A stretch of 64,000 nt of DNA, taken from assembly GCA_027449125.1 (NCBI GenBank), contig DAIDME010000106.1, positions 19,312 through 83,311 on the forward strand. The letters are read 5' to 3'. Each line of letters opens with the position of its first letter. Within the stretch, counting starts at the first letter, position 1. The notes under the pieces were generated by a model. That model did not search any database. It saw nothing but the letters and a program-made list of their open reading frames with translations, and was not told the origin of the DNA. Of the stretch, positions 39,134 through 51,499 are shown piece by piece. This stretch comes from Solirubrobacterales bacterium. GTDB lineage: Bacteria; Actinomycetota; Thermoleophilia; Solirubrobacterales; Solirubrobacteraceae. Made by a program: the position numbers and the translations under genes.

Positions 39134-39907
39134 ATGGATCAAGACCTCTCTCCGCAACCTGACCAGGGTCTCATCGAGCCTGGCGCGCCCGCGCTCGACC
39201 TCGACCGCGATGGCTTCGAGGCTGTCCCGCTCGTCACGCCACCGGCACCACCCTCGCCCGCTCGCAAGACGACCGCCAAAGCACGGGCGGTCGCGGAGCT
39301 GGTGGTGACGGTCGCCGTGGCGGGAATCTTCGCGCTGCTGATCCAGGCCTTTCTGGTCAAGCCGTACAAGATCCCGAGCGGGTCGATGATCCCGACGCTG
39401 ATGATCGGTCAGCGGATCCTGGTCGACCGCCTTGCCACCCACCCGACGCTCGGCGAGGTGGTGGTCTTCCATCCGCCCAAGGGTGCGCTGGTCGGCGCTG
39501 ACGGCGTCTGCGGCAACGCCCACCAGGGCTACGGCCACCGGCAGCCCTGCGACCGTGACTCAGGCGGCCCGTCGTCACAGACCTATGTCAAGCGGGTCGT
39601 CGGCCTGCCCGGCGACCACCTGAAGATCATCGACGGCTACGTCTACCTCAACGGCAAGCGTGAGAGCTTCGGCTACCACCCCAGGGCGGACGCCCACATC
39701 AACGGGTTCGTGGCCTGCAGCCCCGCGGAGGCCTCGTACTGCAACTTCCCGCAGACGATCACGGTGCCCAAGGGCTACTACTACATGATGGGCAACAACC
39801 GCGGTGTCTCCGATGACAGCCGCTACTGGGGCCCGGTGCCGCAGTCCTCGATCATCGGCACCGCGTTCTTCACCTACTGGCCGCTCGGCCGCATCGGCAC
39901 GCTCTGA
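39134..39907 (+). CDS. lepB: Signal peptidase I
   Basis: 'YKIPSGSMIPTLMIGQRILVDRL', 'YVKRVVGLPGDHLKI', 'MGNNRGVSDDSRYWGPV'. Confidence 0.93.
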   Translation: MDQDLSPQPDQGLIEPGAPALDLDRDGFEAVPLVTPPAPPSPARKTTAKARAVAELVVTVAVAGIFALLIQAFLVKPYKIPSGSMIPTLMIGQRILVDRLATHPTLGEVVVFHPPKGALVGADGVCGNAHQGYGHRQPCDRDSGGPSSQTYVKRVVGLPGDHLKIIDGYVYLNGKRESFGYHPRADAHINGFVACSPAEASYCNFPQTITVPKGYYYMMGNNRGVSDDSRYWGPVPQSSIIGTAFFTYWPLGRIGTL

Positions 39908-39916
39908 CCGGCCGCG

Positions 39917-41695
<1,779 letters not shown>

Positions 41696-41701
41696 GACCG
41701 A

Positions 41702-42586
41702 TCAGGCGAGGCCCAGCCGCGCGCAGACCAGTGGCGCGGCCGGCGCCACCTCTGCCGAGAGCTGCGGCAGGAGCACCGCCCACCCTGGCTGCAGGGCGAC
41801 CGCCTGCCGCACGAGCTCCAGGCCACGATCGACCGCACCGGTCTGGACGGCCCCGAGACCGGCCCAGAAGAGCAGCTCGTGGTTACCCGGAGCGAGCGCG
41901 AACGCCCGCTCGTAGAGCGCCGCCGCCTGATCGTGGCGCCCTTCCCCGGTGAGCTCGTCGCCACGGCTTGCGAGCTCGTAGGCCTGATGCAGCTCGTAGA
42001 GCCGGCGCAGCTCGACGAGCGGCTCGGGGTGATCCTCGACGTGCAGCCTGACATCCGCCTGCCAGCGCTCGCCTGTCGCCGGCACCACCAGGAGCGCCGC
42101 CGACTGGCGACCGCGGACGTCGCCACCGGCGGCCTCGGCGGCGTCGAGCGCCGCGAGCAGGCGGCTGGCCAGCGGGCCAGCCGCCGTGGTGAAGACCTCC
42201 AGCATCCGCGGCCACACCTCGGAGCTGGCCATGATGTTGGCCTGGCAGGAGACCTGCTCGCCGGTCACGTGCCCGGCATGGGTCATGCAGCTCTCACCGG
42301 TGTGCGCGGCCACGCCTCCGTTTGCGTCGACGATCGCCAGCTGGCGGCTCGCCGCGCCCGGGTCGGCCGCGATCAGCTGCTCGAGCGCCTCACGCGCACT
42401 CGCCCCGGCGGCCAGCAGCTCGAGCGCGTCGGGGCCGTGGGCGACGCGCACATTCGCCTGGGTGGCGACCGCGCCCACCCCCGGGCGCGCCCACGGCACC
42501 GTCGGGCCGACGGCGAACCAGTGCGACTGCACGGCAACGCCGAGCTCTCCGGTCTGCGGGTCGCGGGCGACGATCGAATAGGTCAC
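41702..42586 (-). CDS. DUF1028-family protein with C-terminal tetratricopeptide-like segment
   Basis: 'YSIVARDPQTGELGVAVQSHWFAVGPTVPWARPGVGAVATQA'; GTG at 42586. Confidence 0.85.
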   Translation of the reverse strand: MTYSIVARDPQTGELGVAVQSHWFAVGPTVPWARPGVGAVATQANVRVAHGPDALELLAAGASAREALEQLIAADPGAASRQLAIVDANGGVAAHTGESCMTHAGHVTGEQVSCQANIMASSEVWPRMLEVFTTAAGPLASRLLAALDAAEAAGGDVRGRQSAALLVVPATGERWQADVRLHVEDHPEPLVELRRLYELHQAYELASRGDELTGEGRHDQAAALYERAFALAPGNHELLFWAGLGAVQTGAVDRGLELVRQAVALQPGWAVLLPQLSAEVAPAAPLVCARLGLA

Positions 42587-42665
42587 GCCTCCTATCGTAG
42601 GCGCCCGCCGCAACGGGTGGGCGCCCGGGCCGGCTCGGACAATGTCCGGGTGCGTGAGGCGACGC

Positions 42666-43865
42666 TCACGACGAGCCGCATTCACCCTGGCAGCGCACCG
42701 CAAGCAACGCGACATCGTCCTCGAGCGGCCCGTCGTTGAGCGCCTCCACGTGGTCCAGCAGGCCGTCTGGAACCAGGTCCCAGGTCGCGTCGGGGCCGGC
42801 TCCCGCGAGCAGGCCGATCAGCCCGTCGATCCCGAGCCGCGCGCCGCGGGACACGACGCGCCCCTCATAGATCCCGTCGGAGTAGAGCAGCAGCGTCCAC
42901 TGCCCGCCGAGCCGGATCTCATGCAGGTCCCAGCGCGGCGGCAGGCCGATGCCGAGCGGTGGCCCCCCTCCGTGTTCGGTCAGCGGGCTCACACCTTCCG
43001 CGGTGGCGATCAGCGGCGGCGGGTGCCCTGCGAGCGCGAGGCTGGCCGTACCCAGGTTGAGGTCCAGCTCGATACTGGCGAGCGTCGCGTATACGTGCTC
43101 GGCGTGGCGCTCCTGGTTTGTGAGACGGTCGAGCGTCTCCAACAGCTGCAGCTGCCCGACCCCCGCGAAGATCAGGGTCCGCCATGCGATGCGAAGCTGT
43201 ACGCCGAGCGCGGCCTCGTCCGGACCGTGGCCGCACACGTCACCCAGGACCACCTGGAGCCGCGCCGGCGAGCTCTGGACGACATCGAAGAAGTCGCCGC
43301 CCAGCACCTGCCTGCGGTCACCGGGGCGGTAGCCGGAGCGCACCTGGACCCGCGGGTCGTCGAGCAGGAACCGCGGCATCAGGCCACGCTGCACGCGACT
43401 CGCCTCGGCGCTCTGGTAGCGCAGCATCGCGAGCTCGCGGGCGTACCGCTCGGCCCGCTTGCGCTGGACCGAGTGCCGGATCGCACGGGCGAGCGAATGC
43501 CCAGGGCTCGTCTGCCGCCACACATAGTCCTGCGCGCCCGCGCTGAGCGCCGCGACACCAGCGCTCTCATCTCCGTCGGCCACCAGCATCACCACAGGCA
43601 GGTCCGGGTTGCCCGAGCGGATCTGCGCCAACGTGTCCATGCTGGAGGCATGTGGCCCGTCGGCAGCCAGCAGCACGCAGTCGGCCCCTTCGCCGAGCGC
43701 CGGGCCGGCGTCAGCCGCGCTGGCCATGATCGCGACGCGCAGGCGGGGCCAGACGGCCCGGAGGCGTCCGACCAGCGCCTGCGCCTGCGCTTCGTCGGCA
43801 TCGATCAGCACCAGTTGCTCGGGGTCACCCGACCGCCGGGCTGACACCTCTGTGCGTGATCTCAT
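42666..43865 (-). CDS. PP2C-type (SpoIIE/RsbU-like) phosphatase with N-terminal receiver-like domain
   Basis: 'GDRRQVLGGDFFDVVQSSPARLQVVLGDVCGHGPDEAAL', 'LLLYSDGIYEGR'. Confidence 0.88.
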   Translation of the reverse strand: MRSRTEVSARRSGDPEQLVLIDADEAQAQALVGRLRAVWPRLRVAIMASAADAGPALGEGADCVLLAADGPHASSMDTLAQIRSGNPDLPVVMLVADGDESAGVAALSAGAQDYVWRQTSPGHSLARAIRHSVQRKRAERYARELAMLRYQSAEASRVQRGLMPRFLLDDPRVQVRSGYRPGDRRQVLGGDFFDVVQSSPARLQVVLGDVCGHGPDEAALGVQLRIAWRTLIFAGVGQLQLLETLDRLTNQERHAEHVYATLASIELDLNLGTASLALAGHPPPLIATAEGVSPLTEHGGGPPLGIGLPPRWDLHEIRLGGQWTLLLYSDGIYEGRVVSRGARLGIDGLIGLLAGAGPDATWDLVPDGLLDHVEALNDGPLEDDVALLAVRCQGECGSS

Positions 43866-44052
43866 GTTGCTAACCCCCGTCTCTGGTCAGCCGCGCTCCG
43901 CTTGCCCTGTTGGCGAACGCGGCGCTTGGATGCGGTTGCCGCCAACGGCGGAACTTTCCGCTCGCCCGCGCGTTCAAACGGTGACGGTACAGGCGGAAAG
44001 CTGCCGCGCGTGGCGTACGCCCGCGCGGAGGCGTGACAGAGGCTGGCGAGAG

Positions 44053-44403
44053 ATGACAGGCGGACTCAGTGTGGACCAGCAGGAGCGGGGGTTGGTTGTT
44101 GTTGCCGGCGAGCTCTCGCTTGCCGAGGCAGACAAGCTCGACCGCCACCTGTCAGGGCTGCTGGCAGCAACCGACGAGGAGCTGATAGTCCTCGACCTCG
44201 CGAGCCTCGTGTTCATCGACTCAACCGGCCTGGGCGTGTTGGTGCGCGCGCAGCGCGCCGCCAGCGAGCGGGGAATCCGGCTGGCAGTGCGCAACCCCGG
44301 CCCGCAGACGCAGCGGCTTCTGAGTCTCACCGGACTCGACGCACACCTGGTGCTCCCCGGCCAGGCTCCCGGGCCGAAGAGCTCGGCAGGCTCCACGGGC
44401 TGA
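44053..44403 (+). CDS. STAS-domain anti-sigma factor antagonist (RsbV-like)
   Basis: 'EELIVLDLASLVFIDSTGLGVLVRAQRAA' with phosphorylatable DST motif. Confidence 0.9.
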   Translation: MTGGLSVDQQERGLVVVAGELSLAEADKLDRHLSGLLAATDEELIVLDLASLVFIDSTGLGVLVRAQRAASERGIRLAVRNPGPQTQRLLSLTGLDAHLVLPGQAPGPKSSAGSTG

Positions 44404-44965
44404 GCTGTTCAGCCGCGCCCGTCTGCACTGGCTGCCCGGGCCGGCCAAAGGTCATCCTGACCTCGGTGCCGGCGCCGCTCCCGGCGTCGAACTCGACCGT
44501 CGTGGCCAACGCGCGGATCACGGGCAGCCCCATGCCAAGACCGCCATCGCTCCCCGCCCCTGCCACGATCCCGCAACCGCGGTCGCTGACGACGGCGTCC
44601 ACCGAGCCGGCGCGCACGGTGCAGGAGAAGATCAGCGGCCCGGATACGGTGGGGTAGGCGTGGAGCACGACGTTGTTGCACGCCTCGCTCACCGCCGTAC
44701 AGATGTCGTCGAGCAGGCGGCTTTCAAGCCCGGTCTCCTGCGCGACGGTGCGTAAGAGCGTTCGCACCAGCGACACAGACTCGGGCCGACTGATCAGCTC
44801 GAGCCGGATCGTGAGGTAAGCGTGGGGCTTGGTCTGCTCCGGCCCGGCGTGCCGGCTCGCGGCGCCCGGCCGCAGTACGCCAGGCTCGCCCCCGGCCCCG
44901 GGCTCACAGCGCCTGTCAGGACGGCCCCGCACCTCAGATCCGCCCCCTGACCACCCGCGTAGCAC
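44327..44965 (-). CDS. ATP-binding anti-sigma factor (RsbW/HATPase_c_2-like); start uncertain
   Basis: 'DDICTAVSEACNNVVLHAYP', 'VSDRGCGI', 'GGLGMGLPVIRAL'; true start probably downstream of 44965, near 44830. Confidence 0.85.
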   Translation of the reverse strand: MLRGWSGGGSEVRGRPDRRCEPGAGGEPGVLRPGAASRHAGPEQTKPHAYLTIRLELISRPESVSLVRTLLRTVAQETGLESRLLDDICTAVSEACNNVVLHAYPTVSGPLIFSCTVRAGSVDAVVSDRGCGIVAGAGSDGGLGMGLPVIRALATTVEFDAGSGAGTEVRMTFGRPGQPVQTGAAEQLSPWSLPSSSAREPGRGAPGVRRVR

Positions 44966-45211
44966 CCTGCGGTGGCTCGGCGGCGCCCAGATCGTCGCTG
45001 AGCCACCGCAGGCCCCACAGCTGCGGCAGCGCTCCGTGCGGTGAGGAGTGGATGAGCATCGGGCGTGTCTCTTGATGTTCCGCTTCGCGATCAGATCGGT
45101 CAGTTGTCCTATCAGCTACCCGTGGTTCAGGCGGCGAAACTCGCCGTGAGCTCGCCGATCCGGCGCACGGCCGAGCCTCGCCGCCCTCGCCACCCAGACG
45201 GTGCCGCGCGG

Positions 45212-45457
45212 TCACACGCGAGGCTGCGGAACGCCTCCCTCACCGCCCGGCGCGGAGGCGCCATCCGGATACGGCGGTCGGGCCACACGTTCGGCGTAGA
45301 GGGCCATCCACAGCAGCGAGATCACAAAGCCGATCCCGCCGACGATGAGCAGGATCAGTCCCACGATGTGGAGGTTGATTCCCGCCGTGGTAACGCTGAT
45401 CGCCCAGCGAAGTATCGCCCCGATGGCGATCAGAATGAGTGAGCCGCCTAGTCCCAT
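45212..45457 (-). CDS. DUF6458-like small membrane protein
   Basis: 'MGLGGSLILIAIGAILRWAISVTTAGINLHIVGLILLIVGGIGFVISLLW'; RBS ggag upstream. Confidence 0.8.
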   Translation of the reverse strand: MGLGGSLILIAIGAILRWAISVTTAGINLHIVGLILLIVGGIGFVISLLWMALYAERVARPPYPDGASAPGGEGGVPQPRV

Positions 45458-45653
45458 GTCGGTCTCCTTCTCATGGACAGTTGAATGCTTGCGACAGAGC
45501 CTGTGATTCCCGTCTGCGTGCGGTCTCAACCGCGTGCGTGCGGTGCCGACGGTCAGCCGCTGGCCAGCGCGCCGACATTGATTGGGAGCGCTGCGTTCCG
45601 GGTACACGACCGCTCGTGACCGGTGGTCAGGCGCCGCCGAGAAAGGAGACACG

Positions 45654-45824
45654 ATGTTCGCACTGGTCGTACTGCTACTGATCCTCGCCGTGTTCGGCGG
45701 TCTCGGGTTCGCTGCCCACTTCCTGTGGTTCGTGCTTCTGGCCGCCGTTGTGCTGTGGGTCCTCGGCTTCTTCATCGGCGGTGTGGAGGCAGGTGCCCGA
45801 CGGCGCTGGTACGGCCGTTTCTGA
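45654..45824 (+). CDS. Small (56 aa) hydrophobic membrane protein
   Basis: 'MFALVVLLLILAVFGGLGFAAHFLWFVLLAAVVLWVLGFFIGGVEAGARRRWYGRF'; RBS aaaggag upstream. Confidence 0.75.
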   Translation: MFALVVLLLILAVFGGLGFAAHFLWFVLLAAVVLWVLGFFIGGVEAGARRRWYGRF

Positions 45825-45946
45825 TCTGGCCACGGCGCCGAGGCCGACCTGCTCGGGGTCCTCGGCAAGATCTGGCGGCGGCACGCGGAGGGGAAGCCGG
45901 GCGGACGTCCCCCTCGCGGCCGTTGCCGCGATAATCTGATGCCATC

Positions 45947-46285
45947 TTGGATGGTGAGTTCTCGGTAGCAATCAGAAGTGAGGGGCCTGCGACGCTCGTG
46001 TGCGTCACCGGGGAGCTGGACATCGCCTCCAGCCAGACACTGGAGCGCGAGCTGGGCCAGCTGCATGCCGACGCGCTGGTGATCGTCGACCTGCGCCAGG
46101 TCACGTTCATCGACTCGACCGCGCTCGGCGTGCTGGTGCGCGCGCACCAGCAGGCACGCGAGCAGGGACGGCGCCTCGGGCTCGTGCGGGTCGACGGTCA
46201 GGCCAGCCGCCTGCTCAGTCTGACCGGACTCGAGCACGAGCTGCTCGTGGCCGACTCACCCGAGCAGCTGCTCGGCGAGAGCTAA
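45947..46285 (+). CDS. STAS-domain anti-sigma factor antagonist (RsbV-like)
   Basis: 'ALVIVDLRQVTFIDSTALGVLVRAHQQA'. Confidence 0.9.
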   Translation: MDGEFSVAIRSEGPATLVCVTGELDIASSQTLERELGQLHADALVIVDLRQVTFIDSTALGVLVRAHQQAREQGRRLGLVRVDGQASRLLSLTGLEHELLVADSPEQLLGES

Positions 46286-47127
46286 GCCACCGGCTGACGC
46301 CCGTGGTCTGCGAGCGTCACGCGCACGAACTCGCCCTGCGCGTGGCGCGTCGTGCTGATCGCGTCGACCAGCCCCGCCAGCCCGCCGGCGCGCGCACCCA
46401 GCGCGGCGTCGGCCACCGGCCCGACCGTGAGCATCATGCGCCGGTCCGAGACGGACACACCAACGGTCAGCCCTCCGGCAGATGTCACATCGGTGAGACC
46501 TACGAGGGCGTCGTTGATCGCATACAGGTCGGACGCACCGGCGATCGTGAAGCCGAGCCCGGCAGCGGTCGCGCGCGCCACGCGACCCACCAGGTGACCG
46601 AGCATCGCAGCCGGCCGGCACCACAGGAGAATGTCGTCACCGGGCGGCTGTTCGGGGCCATCGGCCCATGATTGGGCAGGTGAGAAACCGTCGTCGGCCT
46701 CGTGCTCACCGGTTCGAAACCGCATCGTCACCTCGGTGCCGCCAGCTGCTGGGTTGCGCACCTGGACATGGTCACAGAGCGCGCTGATCAGCGCCAGTCC
46801 AAGCCCCATGTGCTCGGCCCCGCCCGTGAGCCGATCGCGCGAGATCTGGTGGATGCCGGCGCCCTCGTCACGCACCTGCACCTCGAACAGATCGGGGCCA
46901 CTGATGGCGACCACGCGCATCGGCCCGTGCCGCCCCGGGTAGGCGTGCATGACCACGTTGTTGCACGCTTCACTGACCGCCGTCCTGACATCGGTCGATA
47001 CCTCCTCCGCACAGGCGGAGAACTCGAGCAGGCCCGTGAGGGCGGCGCGCACGATCGCCACGCTCTGGGGCCGGCTCTCGAGCTCGAGCCCGACGCAAGC
47101 AGGTTTTGAAGTCACGGACTCGACCAA
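46282..47127 (-). CDS. ATP-binding anti-sigma factor (RsbW-like) with additional C-terminal domain
   Basis: 'TDVRTAVSEACNNVVMHAYPG', 'VRDEGAGI', 'MGLGLALISALCDHV'; about 130 extra C-terminal residues. Confidence 0.85.
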   Translation of the reverse strand: MVESVTSKPACVGLELESRPQSVAIVRAALTGLLEFSACAEEVSTDVRTAVSEACNNVVMHAYPGRHGPMRVVAISGPDLFEVQVRDEGAGIHQISRDRLTGGAEHMGLGLALISALCDHVQVRNPAAGGTEVTMRFRTGEHEADDGFSPAQSWADGPEQPPGDDILLWCRPAAMLGHLVGRVARATAAGLGFTIAGASDLYAINDALVGLTDVTSAGGLTVGVSVSDRRMMLTVGPVADAALGARAGGLAGLVDAISTTRHAQGEFVRVTLADHGRQPVA

Positions 47128-47230
47128 GGTAGCGCACCAGCACCGGTGCGGAGGGGCGACCGCCCGGACCGGTCAGCTACTCACGCGATCCACCAGTGCT
47201 GGTCGCTAACCCCGGCGCCGACGCGCGGGA

Positions 47231-48031
47231 CTACACGTCCACCGACGCCGACAGCCGCTCCAAGGTCTTGCCGAGGATGCGCGAGACCTGCATCTGCGAC
47301 ACGCCGACCTGGTCGGCGATCTCGCTCTGCGTGCGATCCTCCACGAAGCGCAGCGCAAGCACGTGACGATCACGCTCTGACAACTGCCTGACCGCCGGCG
47401 CAAGCGACGCGGTCAGGTCCACCAACTCAAAGCGCTCGTCGGTCTGGCCAATCGATTCCCCGAGCGTGGCGGCTTCGCCATCGCCGTCGTCGTGCGGGGT
47501 GTCGAACGAGACCGCGTGATGGGCACCGGCGGCCTCGGCCGCCTCGAGGACCTCCGTGACGCTGAGCTCGAGGAACTCGGCGACCTCGTTGTAGGTCGGC
47601 TCGCGCCCCGTCTGCGCGGTGAGCTGGCGCTGGGCCTGAGCGACTTGGAGGGCCAGCTCCTGTATGCCCCGAGGCATGTGGACGGCCCAGCCACAATCGC
47701 GGAAGTAGCGCTTCAGCTCACCGACGATCGTCGGTACCGCGAAGTGCTGGAAACCGATCCCGCGATCCGGGTCGTAGCGGTCGATCGCCTTCACCAAGCC
47801 GAGGCTGGCGACCTGCTCGAGGTCGTCCAGCGGCTCGCGCGCACCACGGTAACGGCGCGCGAGCTTGCGCGCCAGCGGTAGGTATCTGCGAACCAGCGCC
47901 TCGCGTGCCTGCCGGTCGCGGTGGCCCTGCCAGCGGCGAAACAGCTCCGCGACCGGAACTTCCCGCCCGCCGAGCGAGCGCGGATCTTGAACGACTCCAG
48001 AGCTCATATCCATGCCGACGCTCATACCCAC
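47231..48031 (-). CDS. SigB/SigF/SigG family RNA polymerase sigma factor
   Basis: 'YRGAREPLDDLEQVASLGLVKAIDRYDPDRGIGFQHFAVPTIVGELKRYFRD', 'TQSEIADQVGVSQMQVSRIL'. Confidence 0.95.
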   Translation of the reverse strand: MGMSVGMDMSSGVVQDPRSLGGREVPVAELFRRWQGHRDRQAREALVRRYLPLARKLARRYRGAREPLDDLEQVASLGLVKAIDRYDPDRGIGFQHFAVPTIVGELKRYFRDCGWAVHMPRGIQELALQVAQAQRQLTAQTGREPTYNEVAEFLELSVTEVLEAAEAAGAHHAVSFDTPHDDGDGEAATLGESIGQTDERFELVDLTASLAPAVRQLSERDRHVLALRFVEDRTQSEIADQVGVSQMQVSRILGKTLERLSASVDV

Positions 48032-48111
48032 AGGTTACAGCCCGCAAACCCGGGCTGATGCCCCTGTGTCAGCTGGCGTTGACGCGACCGCCGTCCTCAG
48101 CCGATTCCTCC

Positions 48112-48894
48112 TCAGGGGATGTCCGGCACGAGCGCGGCGATCGAATCGACCACGCGCGAGGCGCGGTATGGCGCCCGCTCGGCGGCCTCCCGCGTCGTCA
48201 GGCCGGTCAGCACGAGCACCGTCCCCAGCCCCGACTCGATGCCCGCGATCACATCGGTATCCATCCTGTCCCCGACCATGATCGTGGTCTCCGAGTGCGC
48301 GCCGATCGCGTTCAGCGCCGAGCGCACCATCAGCGGGTTCGGCTTGCCGACGTAGTAGGGCCGCACACCGGTGGCGGCGGTGATCAGGGCCGCCACTGAA
48401 CCGGTCGCAGGTATCGGACCGTGCAGCGACGGTCCGGTCGCGTCGGGGTTGGTGGCCAGGAACCGGGCCCCGCGCTGGATCAGCCGCGTTGCCAACGTGA
48501 TGCGCTCGAAGCTGAGCGTGCGCGTCTCTCCGAGCACGACGTACTCGGGGTCGGTCTCGGTCATCGTGTAACCGGCGTTGTGCAGCGCGGTGGTGAGCCC
48601 CGCTTCGCCGATCACGAACGCAGTCCCGCCGGGCCGCTGATCTTCCAGAAAGCGAGCTGTGGCGAGCGCTGAGGTCCAGATGTTCTCCTCATCAACGTCG
48701 ATGCCGGATGTACGAAGCCGCGCCGAAAGGTCGCGCGCGGTGTAGATCGAGTTGTTGGTGAGCACGAGGAACGGCATCCCGCGCTCACGCAGACGGGCGA
48801 TGAACGCATCCGCACCCGGGATCGCGTGTTCCTCGCGCACGAGCACGCCGTCCATGTCGATCAGGTAGGCGCGGACGCTGCGCTCGGAGTTCAC
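48112..48894 (-). CDS. HAD-IIA family hydrolase
   Basis: '[40 protein letters not shown]', '[26 protein letters not shown]'. Confidence 0.93.
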   Translation of the reverse strand: MNSERSVRAYLIDMDGVLVREEHAIPGADAFIARLRERGMPFLVLTNNSIYTARDLSARLRTSGIDVDEENIWTSALATARFLEDQRPGGTAFVIGEAGLTTALHNAGYTMTETDPEYVVLGETRTLSFERITLATRLIQRGARFLATNPDATGPSLHGPIPATGSVAALITAATGVRPYYVGKPNPLMVRSALNAIGAHSETTIMVGDRMDTDVIAGIESGLGTVLVLTGLTTREAAERAPYRASRVVDSIAALVPDIP

Positions 48895-48970
48895 AGCCCC
48901 ACAGTAACCGGGCGCGGCGTCGGCCGTCGTCGTGTTCCCGGGCCCAGGGCCAACTATCCTGGTTGGCGCG

Positions 48971-49963
48971 ATGCTCGCCGCGCTCTACAGCACCGACGGA
49001 GACCCGCCCGAGCTGGAGATTCGCGACATCCCGACGCCGTCTCCAGGGCCGGGCGAGGTCCGTGTCAGGATCGCGATCTCAGGTGTCAACCCGACCGACT
49101 GGAAGACCCGGAAGGGACTCACCGGCCGCAGCGCTTCGCCGCCCGGCGGCTTCCAGATCCCCAACCAGGACGGCTCCGGCACGATCGACGCCGTAGGCGA
49201 CGGTGTCAGCACCGAGCGCATCGGTCAGCGGGTCTGGCTGTTGCTCGCGGCGCACGGAAGCAGCTACGGGACCGCCGCCGAGTACACGGTCGTCCCGGCG
49301 GCGAAGGCGATACCGCTGCCCGACGATGCATCCTTTGAACTGGGCGCATCGCTGGGCGTGCCGGCGCTCACTGCCGCCTACTGCCTGACGACCGACGGTC
49401 CCCCTGCGGGCCGCACGGTGCTCGTGTCCGGCGGCGCAGGCGCCGTCGGACACGCGGCCATCGAGCTCGCACGGTTTGAGGGTGCGGCCAGCGTCATCGC
49501 CACGGTCAGCGGTCCGGCCAAGGCGGCGCTGGCCACCGAGGCGGGGGCGGACACGGTCGTCAACTACCGTGACAGCACCGCCGCGGATCGCATCCGCGAA
49601 GCAGCCCCCACCGGCGTTGAGCGGTTCGTGGAGGTGGCCATAGCCGAGAACCTCGAGCTGGACCTGAGTGTGGCGGCACCCGGCGCCGTGATCGTCGCCT
49701 ACGCCGCGGACAGCACGAGCGTCGCCCACGCGCCGGTTCGCAGGCTGATGGCGGCCAACATCGCCCTGCGCTTCATGCTCCTGTACCTGGTACCCGCAGC
49801 AGACCTACAGGCGGCGGTCGCCCGTACCTCGGCGGCGCTGGCGGCGGGCGCCTTGAGCGCACTGCCGATCCAACGCTTCAGCCTGCACGAGGCCGGCGCA
49901 GCCCACGACGCCGTCGAAGGCGGCGCGGTCGGCAAAGTCGTGATCGACCTCAACCAGGATTGA
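48971..49963 (+). CDS. NADPH:quinone reductase / zinc-type alcohol dehydrogenase-like protein
   Basis: '[33 protein letters not shown]', '[20 protein letters not shown]'; ATG at 48971. Confidence 0.9.
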   Translation: MLAALYSTDGDPPELEIRDIPTPSPGPGEVRVRIAISGVNPTDWKTRKGLTGRSASPPGGFQIPNQDGSGTIDAVGDGVSTERIGQRVWLLLAAHGSSYGTAAEYTVVPAAKAIPLPDDASFELGASLGVPALTAAYCLTTDGPPAGRTVLVSGGAGAVGHAAIELARFEGAASVIATVSGPAKAALATEAGADTVVNYRDSTAADRIREAAPTGVERFVEVAIAENLELDLSVAAPGAVIVAYAADSTSVAHAPVRRLMAANIALRFMLLYLVPAADLQAAVARTSAALAAGALSALPIQRFSLHEAGAAHDAVEGGAVGKVVIDLNQD

Positions 49964-50025
49964 GCCGGCGATCCCGGCCGCCCGAGCTGGCGGCGGTCTC
50001 GGTCTCGCGGCGGGCTCGATCAGAG

Positions 50026-50107
50026 TGGCGGGAGGAGGATTCGAACCTCCGAAGGCAGTGCCAACTGATTTACAGTCAGTCCCCTTTGACCGCTCGGGAA
50101 TCCCGCC
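50026..50107 (-). tRNA. tRNA-Tyr (anticodon GTA)
   Basis: Reverse complement GGCGGGATTCCCGAGCGGTCAAAGGGGACTGACTGTAAATCAGTTGGCACTGCCTTCGGAGGTTCGAATCCTCCTCCCGCCA; GGCGGGA/TCCCGCC acceptor, CTGACTGTAAATCAG anticodon arm, long variable arm, no encoded CCA. Confidence 0.95.
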
Positions 50108-50154
50108 AGCGAGCGCCGAGTGTATACGTTCCGGCGGCCCTGGAGCCGGCTCGC

Positions 50155-51312
<1,158 letters not shown>

Positions 51313-51499
51313 TCTCCGACTCCTTCCGGACCACGGATCAGCAGTCCCGGGCCACCGGCACACCAGTGGTCCGCATCTGGCTTGGATCCCCCTCTAGGGA
51401 CCGTCGAGTGATACCACACTTCGCCCAACTTCGTAGCAATCGGCACAACATCCCGAAGCTGCCGCGAGATCGCAGACGCTGCTCTACGCTTCCCTGAAC

